From positions 97,126,001 to 97,190,000 of the forward strand of contig CM074858.1 in NCBI GenBank assembly GCA_037501455.1: a stretch of 64,000 nt of DNA, written 5' to 3'. A program made the translations under genes and the position numbers. The notes under the pieces were generated by a model that did no database searches, was not told where the DNA came from, and was given only the letters and a program-made list of their open reading frames with translations. This stretch comes from Lantana camara (Eukaryota > Streptophyta > Magnoliopsida > Lamiales > Verbenaceae). Numbering within the stretch: the stretch's first letter is position 1; the number at the start of each line of letters is the position of its first letter. Shown piece after piece: positions 23,697 through 33,210 of the stretch.

Positions 23697-23960
23697 AATC
23701 CGGGCCCGGAACGAGCAGCTGCTCGCCGCGCCGCGTCGTGCGCGCCAGCCTCGCGTGTTGCCGGCAGCCTGCGCTGCCAGCCCGCGGGCGTAGCTCGCTG
23801 CTGATGGCGTACGGGCGATGCCGGGAGGGTGCTCCCGCGTTGTTGCGGGAATGTGCGGGAGGCTGTCCCACGCGGTTGCGGGACAGGTGAGGCGTGCCTA
23901 GGATGGCGTCGCGCGCGGGGTTGGGGCGTGCTACGCGTTGGCACGTTCCAACCTCGCGTG
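23697..23960 (-). other. GC-rich island in the copia-2 leader
   Basis: About 260 bases rich in CGCGCC, GCGGG and GGGAG motifs within AT-rich sequence. It lies at the same distance from the primer binding site as the copia-1 island but matches it poorly, whereas the flanking leader is clearly alignable. Small arginine and alanine rich frames on both strands look incidental. Confidence 0.7.
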
Positions 23961-24210
23961 CTTATTTCGTATCTTAGGTTTCTCCAAAACCCGGTTCAAT
24001 CCAACATCAAAAATTATGATTTAAACGAATTTCAACTAAAACAGCTTTTCAAAAACAGATTTAAGAAAACAGTTTTCAGAAATTTTTAGGAAAAACACAG
24101 TTTCGTATTTCAGGCTTTCTAAAAGAACTCAAGAATACTCAATTCGCATCTAAGCCTAAGAATTTCTACCAAATTCAGTTAAGTGGAGACGAATCAGAAA
24201 CACGATTAAC

Positions 24211-24228
24211 GAGGTGGCTCTGATACCA
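24211..24228 (-). other. Primer binding site of copia-2
   Basis: GAGGTGGCTCTGATACCA is the reverse complement of the copia-1 primer binding site. It lies two bases from the LTR edge at 24231 and is complementary to initiator tRNA-Met. Confidence 0.92.
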
Positions 24229-24230
24229 CT

Positions 24231-26154
24231 TGTTGGAAAAACGGAATCAGAAAGCAGCGGATATTTAAAAATTTTCCAACAAAAGGATCGAAACTCGTAA
24301 TCATGAATCCAAATCCGTAAGGCAAAGAAACTTACTTTTCAATAATCTTTCTTGAAGCATTTCAAGCCACCCAAGAACGCTCTTCTCGCGGCTTGATCCC
24401 CTCTCCTTGGTAAAGCTCGAATCTTTAAAAACTTCTAACTTGAAGCTCTCTAGAGATAGTCCACCAACTTGACTACTATCTAACTAGTAAGGATGCTAGT
24501 TCTCTAGTTAGTGTTTAGGCTTAACCTAGGGTTTATTTGATCTTGGAGAAAGGATGGTGTTCAACACATGAACCAAGAAGAGTCGATCAAAATCCCTAAG
24601 GGGAGCTCGAGCTCCCCTATATAAAGCTTTAGAGAGGGGTAGTCGAACCTAGTCCTTTTGGACTAAGGATTTTGTCCCTCTCTCTTATTACTTGATCATC
24701 AAGTAATTCCAAACCTTGATTTTGAATTCTAATTCAAATCAACTTTTAAGAGAGCTAAATTATCCAAAACCCTTTTGGATAATATTATACCTTATTTATT
24801 TATTAATAAATAACTTATTTATCTAATTAATTAATTTATAATTAATTAAATAGATTAATTTCTCCAAAATAAGACTTTCATTTTAATTCAAAAATTAAAC
24901 CAAAGTCTATTAAATAATTAACATATTAATTATTTAATACATAAATAATATACACGTGTGACACACTTGTCCCTAAGGACACGTGCCACTCACGTGAACC
25001 ACACGTGTGGAACCCTCTTGGTATGATCAAATCGTTTAATCATTTGAAAGCCTTAACTCATGTAACCAAGTTGTTGTGTGTGACCCTCTAGGTTCTCAAT
25101 TCAATTAGCAGTGACCCTAATTAATTAATTCACTAATTAATTAATCAGTCCACAGATTAAACGACCATAGTCTAGCAACAGGTGTTTAACCCTTAGCTGA
25201 ATTGGAATGTCTAGATTCGACAGAACCTTTAAGTTATTAATTCATGTGAGATACAATCCTCCTACTTACTATCTCTCAACCACGATCTAGGGTGAGGGAA
25301 TAATCAGAACCCTAATAATCTGGTCTTAAAGCTAAGTGCATTTCATATCCATTTGATCTCAATCCAAGAAACCCTTTTCTTGATGTCTTGATCTATTGCC
25401 TTGGCCAAGGACTCCATATGGCATATGAATGACTTACACAATAAGAGATCACCTTGCAAATGCAAGTGTAGGTCCTTTCTTGATTCTCATTCACTTTCAT
25501 GAATCACTTGTGCAGCCCTAGCATAAGCCTTGAATCAGTTGTCTAAGGCGACACCCTTTAAAGCTTATACCTAAGACTACAAAGTTAACTCATAAAGTGA
25601 CATGGAACCTCAAGTCTAAGGATCAATTAATCACATCAATGACTCGTGAGATATTTCCTAATCTGGAAGTTTCTATTTCCTGAAATAGAAATTTCCTTTC
25701 CCATTTAGGAATCTTCTCATACGGGGCACCTAAGTGAACTTACTTATTGAAGTAAGCACCCTCATGTATCAGCACGTATCAACTATACACTTTGCACCTC
25801 CATGAAACAAGGTGGTCCTTCTTAAGGGCGTGATCCCACAAGCAAGCCTTAAAGGAGTCATGTTGACACTCCCACTGTCTGTAGGACTCATCAGCTTGGA
25901 GTATTTTACTAATCATGACTTATGTGATATAGGGCTCGTTTCATGAACCATTTCACCTAAATGGTAGAGTCCTAAAGTCATCAGGATTAGGGGAGTTCTC
26001 ATATATGCATAGCTAAAGTAAACGCATACCAAACAAGAGCATATAAAGAAGTGTTGCCTTAATTCGTTATTTTATTCAAAGATTGTTTGTGATTACAATA
26101 ATGAAAAGTACAAAGCGGATATATAATCGGCTTTCTAGGGTACTATTCCTAACA
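24231..26154 (-). repeat. 5' LTR of copia-2 (right copy)
   Basis: 1924 bp from TGTTGGAAAAA to CCTAACA. G-box type palindromes (ACACGTGT, CTCACGTGA, CCACACGTGTGG) cluster at about 24952-25012. In its own orientation a TATATAGGGGAGCTCGAGCT-type core promoter lies near 24604-24625. Confidence 0.94.
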
Positions 26155-27450
26155 CCCTTTTCTTTCCCGACAACTGCTTCCCATTTATTTCTTCCCCGCG
26201 CTCATTAGTCTCCTAATCACAGGAAGACTCACCAGCCTCACCGAGCGGGGCTTCGGGGTTACCTCCAACGCTGGTGTCCTTCTTCTTGTTTTTCTTTTTG
26301 TTCAATTTGGCCCTCTTCCGCACGGGGCCATTCTCGTTGAGGTTTGGAAAATCCACCGACTTCTTTGTGGATCCAATTTGAAATGTTTTCTCACTCTTGG
26401 GTTTCCTGAGTGACAACATGTAACATTCCCAGGCTTCTCGCACGTTTCAGAGAACTTCCCCAACTCCACAGGGGGTGGGGAACTTGATCGCTTTGAAGTC
26501 GACGAGGGCCGGGCACCCAATAATAATGTTGTAAGAGATCTCAATCTCCACTACAACGTAGGTGATCATGAGCGTTTTCCGCTATGGGGCTTGACCAAAA
26601 GAGGTGGCCAATCGGATCTGTCCTCGTGGGACCACCTCAGAGCCTCCAAAGCTAATGAGGGTTGTTTTGAGGGGCTCGAGCGGAATGTTAGTAATACTCA
26701 TTTTTCGGAACGTGGTATAAGGAAAACCATTAACGGAGCTCCCACTATCAACGAAAACCCTCTTTATAATGTGGTTATGGACATCTAAACTAACTACCAT
26801 GGGGCAGTCAGACGTTTCACAGACCCCATGGGGTGTTACAATGTGTTCTAAGTCCTTATCACTTCCCCTCCTGATGAACCACCAGCAATCATGTTGATGA
26901 CCGCGAAAGGGGTATTCTCCTATTCTGTGACCTTTTGCTTGCCACGGTGGCTGCACTCTGTAGGTCCTCATCTTTGCGGGCTCCTGGAGAGCGAATGAGT
27001 CCTTCTCCTCTCTCTGGTACGCTCGTTGCAGCGTTCGTCGTAGCGCTCTAACATCTTCACAAATTCCTTCAAGTGGCCACCAGCAATGAGCCTCTGAATC
27101 TCGGCTTCCAACTGGCGGCATTCATCCGTGTCATGCCTCTTTTACTTGTGGAAGGCACAATATTTGTTTGAGTGCCTTAGCGCTTCCATGTCCTTCATCT
27201 TCGTGGGCCTTTTGAAGAGCTTTTTATCTGCAAGAGCGTATACCTCTGAATTGGGCCTATTGAGAGGAACGCGCTCGAACCGTCGTGGGGGAGGTGGTGA
27301 CTTGCGGCGTTCTCAGTGTGGCTCTTCTTACACCCGCTCGTTCTTAATGGGTCTGGAGTGCCTGGGAGCATTGGACCCCTACATGTCCTCAAGCGCGAAG
27401 TAGGGCTCGACAATCTCTCTCATTGCTATGAGGGACGTGGGCCGATTCAG
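26155..27450 (-). pseudogene. Gag and protease of the Tat element
   Basis: On the minus strand a Gag tail is readable with YCAFHK..RHDTDECRQLEAEIQRLIAGGHLKEFV, the zinc-knuckle-like block of Tat Gag, then VDSGSSVNGFPYTTF (the retroviral-type aspartic protease, Asp-Ser-Gly) near 26740, LEPLKTTLISFGG and ITYVVVEIEISYNIIIG near 26540. A stop lies inside the knuckle near 27145 and more occur downstream. The right edge near 27450 is abrupt: upstream Gag and the 5' LTR are missing and unrelated sequence begins. Confidence 0.78.
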
Positions 27451-27469
27451 GTATTTCCCCTAAATTTTT

Positions 27470-27930
27470 GGCCTTTTTCCACCTCTTTGCTCCAATACGA
27501 AATATCAAGTCTTAGATATGCTATTACCCATTTTTTTACATGAAATTGGTTGGGTGTTGATTGAATTTAAATGCCCTGTTTTAGTTGGGTGTTAATTGAA
27601 CCGAAATGCCCAAATTTGTGTAGTAGGTTGTTTGAATCTAAAAGCCCTAGCCTTTTTTCCCCATATTATGCTTGAATACGATATTTCAGTTTTTAGATAC
27701 GTCATTACACCATTTTTGTACACGAAATTGTCATTTAGTTGTTTTAATTGAAATGCCCTGACTTCTTTGGATGTTCCTTGAACCGAAACAGCCTTATTTG
27801 TTTATGGGTTGTTTGAATTTAAAAGCCTAGCATTTTTTTGCCATCTTCTGCTAAAATACGATATTTCTATGTTTAGATATGCTATAACTTCTTTTTTGTA
27901 CACGAAATTGTTATTAATCTTGTGATGGTA
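27470..27930. repeat. Three imperfect tandem repeats, about 180 bp period
   Basis: Units start near 27470, 27651 and 27829. Each has a gccttttt-like run, an aatacgatattt phrase, ttagatatgctatta and acgaaattg followed by aaatgccctg (the third is cut short). They lie between the Tat fragment and the DUF1985-like exon, so they are probably part of the MULE's terminal region. Confidence 0.75.
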
Positions 27931-29618
27931 TCTTTGGCAGAAATGGCTGAGCCGAGGCATGTTACCCTTCACTCGATGTTCCCCAGTGGCATTTTGCACT
28001 GAAATGTAACATATTCGACCTTTAATGAAGATCGAACATGAAAAAGCCATATATCGATGTCCATTTGGTTTTTTCATTAACATACCGTTTGCATATGCCT
28101 CAAATTCTAGAATCAAGTTGTTATTATCCAAGTATGACGTGAAAACCTCTAGCTTTTCTGTGGGCGAAGACTTTGTTGTTCCCCTCACGGCCTCAGAATT
28201 TTGCATAGTGAATGGTCTGCAACATTATGGACAGAATGTTGATCTGCACTCGAAACTGCCATCCACCACACTAGAAAAATATTTTTATGGTGATCCAGGG
28301 CAATGTACTAAGGATAACATTATAGCCAATATGAGGGAATTAGTGGAGAGTACAGAGAAATCTGATGTGGAGGATTTCTATAGAATGTATATACTCTTTG
28401 TATTCTCTATATTATTGTTCCCTATCAGCTCATTTGTTGTACCTCGAAGTCTAATTTGTTACGTGGATGACCTGTCTACTATTGAAGAGTTTTCTTGGGG
28501 GGTTGCTGTATATCGATTCTTGGTTGGAGGCATAAGGCATCATGTGGTGAAAAAAACAGTCTATGTTAACGGTTTTGTGGCTGGAATGATGGCATTTAAA
28601 CAATTTCTGAATTTTATTATTTGTTGTTTGTCTGTTATGTATGTAGTTGTGTTAATTAATTGAATTTTTATTTTGTTTAATGTAACAGGCTTGGTTTTAT
28701 GAGCATTTTCCATCTTATGGTTGTCTTAACTTGTTACGGGTCTTTCCTTTTTTAGATGGCAATCAAAAGTCAGCAATTTGCCTAGCAACATAGATAAAGC
28801 CAATGAGGTATTGAATGACATTGGGAGGGTCGAGGTAAATCATTTAACATTTTCCCTTTATTATTTTGTAAATAAGTACATGTTGTTTTTGTACATTAGT
28901 AAAATCATATTTTTTATTTTCTTTGAAACTTGTGGAGATTGTTGCCACTCAAACGAGGGAGTTGCAATTGTTTGAATCTGCTTAACAAAGGATAAGGTTG
29001 ATTTGGGGACCGTATGTAGCACCCCGAGCGGTGGGCACCACATTCCCCGCATCATGGCTCGATACGTGTAACGAAACAAGGACTCTGTAAACGCATCAAA
29101 CCACAATGAACGGGAGACAAACAAAATCAAAACCCTAGGCTAGGCGGTCTAAACCCCAAATCAGAGCTCGTATGCAAAATTCAAAACAAGAGCGGAAGTA
29201 ACAGGATCCAAAGATACAAACATACATACGTACAAGATGCTAGTTTCATTTAAATCAATTATAAAAGCCATGCCCTTACGAGCCAAATTAATTTATATAC
29301 ATGCTCTTCAAATCAAAACATGATCATATACATAATTTCCAAAGCTCAAGGGTACAAAATAAATACAAGAAATGCATGAGACTCGCTACAAGACTCCAAA
29401 ACTCAAAAGCAAAGACCACCGCCTAGCACGAGCCACACCAAAACCTGTAACTCAAAACAAAGGGGAAAAAGAGAGAAACCACGAGGGTCAGTCCTAGAGA
29501 CTGGTGAGGGGGCTAATATACACACCCATATATATATAGAGCAAAACACATATCAAGATCGTAAATAATCCATGAACCGGGGATGGTTTTTGCACGCCAA
29601 AACATTTCCTGTGATAAT

Positions 29619-29620
<2 letters not shown>

Positions 29621-29659
<39 letters not shown>
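29621..29659. repeat. (AT)n microsatellite
   Basis: About 19 uninterrupted AT dinucleotides inside the solo gypsy LTR. Confidence 0.97.
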
Positions 29660-29664
<5 letters not shown>

Positions 29665-29929
29665 AGTTAAGGCTCGAAGGCTAAAAGAACCAATTTTAAA
29701 TAATTAGGAATCCATTCCCGTTTCATAGACTCAAGACAAGACAAACTACCCGACGAGTACGGGTTTCCTCCAAGCTCCTCGTGTCAAGACAAACGCAAAT
29801 CAAGCAAGGCAAATCAAAACAATCTTACCTCATACTCCGGTGATGGAAGGGCTTATAGACCCTTAGCCTTCCATACAAACGTGTATATATGGGTCATGAG
29901 TTTCGCGACACTTACGCCCAAGGACTCCG

Positions 29930-32086
29930 TGTTGGGAATAGTGCCCTAGAAAGCTTGTATGCTTTGGGACTTTCCCTATATCACAGACAATCTTTGAATA
30001 ATATACAAATGATTATAATCACAGGCGAACACTTCTTATGTGATAATACGTGTTTTGTATGTTTCCATTACGTGTGTATGTCTAGAACTCCCCTAATCCG
30101 ATGAGGCCGTTAAGAACTTTGTCATTATGGGAATGACACATGAAACAAGTTCTTAACTCCACAGGTGAGTATTAGAAACTTCTCCAAGTCAATGAGGCCG
30201 ACAAACAGTGGGAGTGTTGACTTTGCTCTGTTGAGACTTGCTTGTGTAGTTGTGTCCTTAAGAAGGATCATCCTGTTTCATGGGGTGTAAAGTGCATAAG
30301 TTGATGCGTACACAATACACAAGGGTGCTTGTTGCAAGAACAAGTTCATTGAGAGTGCTCCGCGTGAGAAGATTCCTAAAAGGGAAAGGATGTTACTAGA
30401 ACTTCGAGATTAGGAAATATCTCACATGTCAATGATGTGAGGAATTAATCCTTAGACTTGAGATTCCACATTGTCTCGTATGAGCTAACTCTATAATCTT
30501 TGATATACGCTCAAAAGGGTGTCGCCATATAGACACCTGAACCACGACCTATGTTGGGATTACACAAGTGGCATATGAGAATTGTTGGAATCAATAAAGG
30601 ACCTACACTTGTTGTAGGTAAGATGATCTCTTATTACACAAGTCATTCATATTCCATCCTAAAATCCTTGCGCAAGGTGATTAGATCAAGACATCAAGAA
30701 AATGGGGTTTTCTTGGATTGAGATCAAATGGAATATGAAGGAAACTTTGTTTTAAGATTAAGATTAGTAGGGCTCTCGATATTCTCATGCCCTAGATCTT
30801 AATCGAGAGATAGGATGGTAGGAGGATCGTACCCCACATAATGTCATTGACTGAAAGGTTCTTTCGAATATACATTCACATTTCGGGTACGGGTCACACA
30901 CCTGTTGCTAGACTATGGTCGTGTGATCTGTGAGATAATTAATTAATAAAGTGTATTAATTAATTAGGCTCACTGCTAACTAAAATTGAACCTAGAGGGT
31001 CACACACAAATACCGGGTTCAAAGGGTATTGTTAGAAAGATCAAATAATTGATCGAAATGAGACCACACCAGTATGGTACACGTGTGGGAGTCAAGAGCA
31101 CGTTTGGACGCGTGACTCCAATTACAGAATTGGATCATGTGTTAATTAATTGTAGAATTAATTATTAAGTCCAAATATAAGTAATTGGAGAATTAATTAT
31201 AAAGCCAAGATATAATAAATTGGAGGATTAATTATAAATTCCTAAATATAATTAATTGGAGAATTAATTATATAGCCAAAAAAAAATTTAATTGGAGAAT
31301 TAATTTTAGCCCGTTAGAATTAATTAGTGAATTAATTCTAAAGCCCTTGAAAGAATTGATTGGAGAATTAATTCTAAGTATTTAATTATTTACTTGTTCT
31401 AATTTGATTAGAATAAAGAAATAAATAAATATCTTCTATTTTATTCTAAAGTATTAATTCTAATATGATTAGAATAAATATTATTGGGATAATAGATTTA
31501 ATTATTACTAGAATAATTAAATATTCTTAAATTAGTTAGGAGCTCTTTTTCTAGAAAATAAATATCTTATTTTAGATAAGACATTATTCACTTGGAGAGA
31601 AAGAAAGAATAGAAGAGAAAGTCAAAGTAGGAGACCATCTCCTACAAGCAAGTAGGGTTTCGAACCCTAGCCTATGAAAGGACTAAGGGGTTCGAAAATT
31701 AGGGCTTACACGTGATGTGGAGATCACGTCCAAACTTCATGGAATTTTGGGGATAATTCTCTTGCTCTCTTTTCTCGTTTCTAGTTTCTTTAATACGCAT
31801 GTTATAGTACTAGCATACTCACTAATATGATTTGAATCTAGGTTGGTGTGGATTAATACTCTAGAGGATTTCTACTTTGGAATCTCAAAGAAAGAAACGA
31901 TCAAGAAACGGGGAATTCATGTCGCATGAAGAACATCTGAGGGCGGCTCAAAACGTTTCAAGAAAGCTTCAATTGTTGTAAGTTTCTTGTAATCCCATAA
32001 GTTTTGAAACGAACATTGCAAGATTACGATCCCTTTTGGAAAAATTTTTAAACTTCTACTGCTTTAACTATGTTGTTTTCCAACAC
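29930..32086 (+). mobile_element. Solo copia LTR nested in the solo gypsy LTR
   Basis: 2157 bp from TGTTGGGAATAG to TTTTCCAACA, flanked by the target duplication CTCCG (29925-29929 and 32087-32091). It aligns in outline with the copia-1 LTR (gccctagaaag start, shared agaactcccctaatcc, gggtgtcgcc and catcaagaaaa blocks) but is clearly a different family member. No internal region is present. It carries a set of AATTGGAGAATTAATT-type repeats. Confidence 0.95.
31140..31385. repeat. AT-rich repeats with attggagaattaatt core
   Basis: Seven or so copies of (a)attggagaattaattataaagcc-like units, spaced roughly 35-50 bases, inside the solo copia LTR. The copia-1 and copia-2 LTRs have only the simple taattaattatgaattaatt palindrome at the equivalent place, so the array is an expansion in this subfamily. 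Confidence 0.75.
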
Positions 32087-33044
32087 TCCGTCCCCCACCA
32101 ACCTCCCAGTGGGTTTCGGGTTCGTCCTATACGTTGGAGATCATGAACGAGAGGTTTGTCCGGCGATCCCTTGGCCGACCCAGATGCTCTGTCCCACAAT
32201 CTCCGGGGCCCAACATATCATTTACAAATTCGTGTCAAATGACCTATCTGTCAAGGTCATAACTCGCTACAAGTTTCAAAACGTACTTCAAAGCTTTTCA
32301 AAACAAAACAAAACAAGGCATAACGTATATACATATAAAAGCATTTTTCAAACTTCGTGACAAGCGGGACAAGCCCTCAAAATACATATCAAGCATGTAT
32401 CTATCATATCATATACATATATCACATGCAGTCTTCAAAACACGTAGGGGTTTTAGGCCAAGATAACTAAAAAGAACAAAACCTCACCTTCAAGACGTAA
32501 CGGGAACAAAAGGAGACAAACGGACGCCTAAGAACCACTACGTCACTAGCGAGATGATTCCCTAAACAAGACAAGCGACAAGAGACACCTTAGATTCAAA
32601 ATGCACCAATTAGATGCTCGGTATATGCCAAGGAATGTAAATGATGCGAGTGAAAGGCAACAAGGTAGCATCCATGTCATAACAAGCCATATCAATTCAT
32701 ATCAAGTCATAACTTGTACGTTTCATGTCAAACAAATCCAAAATTCACATGTAACGAGCATAACACACCTTGCATGTTAACAATGCTCACATATCATAAA
32801 ACAAACAAAGAGATATCATACAATTCAAATAATCAAGGTATAAGTTCATGCATGCACAAAGGAAAACGTTTAAGGCATAACTTGATATATTTTGCATATA
32901 CAAGCATCGAAGTCACATAATAAAATCATAATCGAGTATATAACACGTACTACATAAAGTTAACAAAGTATACAAGTCAAAAACGAGACTAAAAGAACAC
33001 ATAACACTCAGGAAAGCAAGAAACGAATGCACACAACACCCCCA

Positions 33045-33210
33045 GTGTCGCGGCCGCGCCACCACTCCAGCAGCACCACTGGAGACCGTTCGTGGCCGTG
33101 ACACCTTCTAAGCACAAAAAGGATCACGGCCGTGACACCCCAACAGAAACAAAACTGCTCATGCACCACGACAGTGATAGGTTTTACACTACGCGCGATC
33201 GCGGCCACGA
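33045..33210. repeat. CGGCCG palindrome cluster in the solo gypsy LTR
   Basis: Four sites: CGCGGCCGCG at 33049, CGTGGCCGTG at 33091, TCACGGCCGTGA at 33124 and GCGATCGCGGCCACGAC around 33195-33211. Three are followed or preceded by GACACC/GTGTC-like arms, giving a consensus near TCRCGGCCGTGACACC. The surrounding LTR is AT-rich. Confidence 0.65.

Larger units (their letters stand above)
22007..24210 (-). other. Untranslated leader of copia-2
   Basis: Noncoding sequence between gag and the primer binding site. It holds the repeated 17-base motif, an A18-type homopolymer near 23085-23102 that copia-1 lacks at the matching place, and the GC-rich island. Confidence 0.8.
14243..26154 (-). mobile_element. 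Ty1/copia retrotransposon copia-2
   Basis: This full-length minus-strand relative of copia-1 has its 3' LTR at 14243-16154, pol and gag from 16171 to 22006, a leader, a primer binding site at 24211-24228 and its 5' LTR at 24231-26154. The 5-base target duplication CCCTT flanks it (14238-14242 and 26155-26159). It is inserted in the Tat element between protease and RT. A solo LTR of the copia-1 type sits in its RNase H coding region. Its LTRs end CGTTTTTCCAACA rather than CGTGTTTTCCAACA, marking a different subfamily from copia-1. YVDD and the integrase RSDRGGEY motif are intact, but stops and deletions make it defective. Confidence 0.94.
1..27450 (-). mobile_element. Ty3/gypsy Tat/Retand-type retrotransposon, in three pieces
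   Basis: This is a minus-strand gypsy element now lying in three segments: 1-3717, 13601-14242 and 26155 to about 27450. Read right to left they give gag and protease, then the N-terminal half of reverse transcriptase (RT), then the rest of RT, RNase H, a second RNase H and integrase. The second RNase H between the usual RNase H and integrase is the hallmark of the plant Tat lineage (Retand/Ogre/TatV). Copia-1 interrupts it inside RT and copia-2 interrupts it between protease and RT; the reading order on both sides matches. The 5' LTR is missing: homology stops near 27450, where MULE-like sequence begins. The 3' LTR may lie in 1-1100 but I cannot define its ends. All domains carry stops or frameshifts, so this is the oldest, dead layer of the left half of the window. 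Confidence 0.8.

Noticed and set aside
27128..27543. Plus-strand frames over the Tat Gag fragment
   Set aside because: They are antisense to readable Tat Gag.
28861..29130. Minus-strand 89-residue frame near the MULE exon
   Set aside because: It spans the junction between the MULE intron and the solo gypsy LTR, so it cannot be an old gene.
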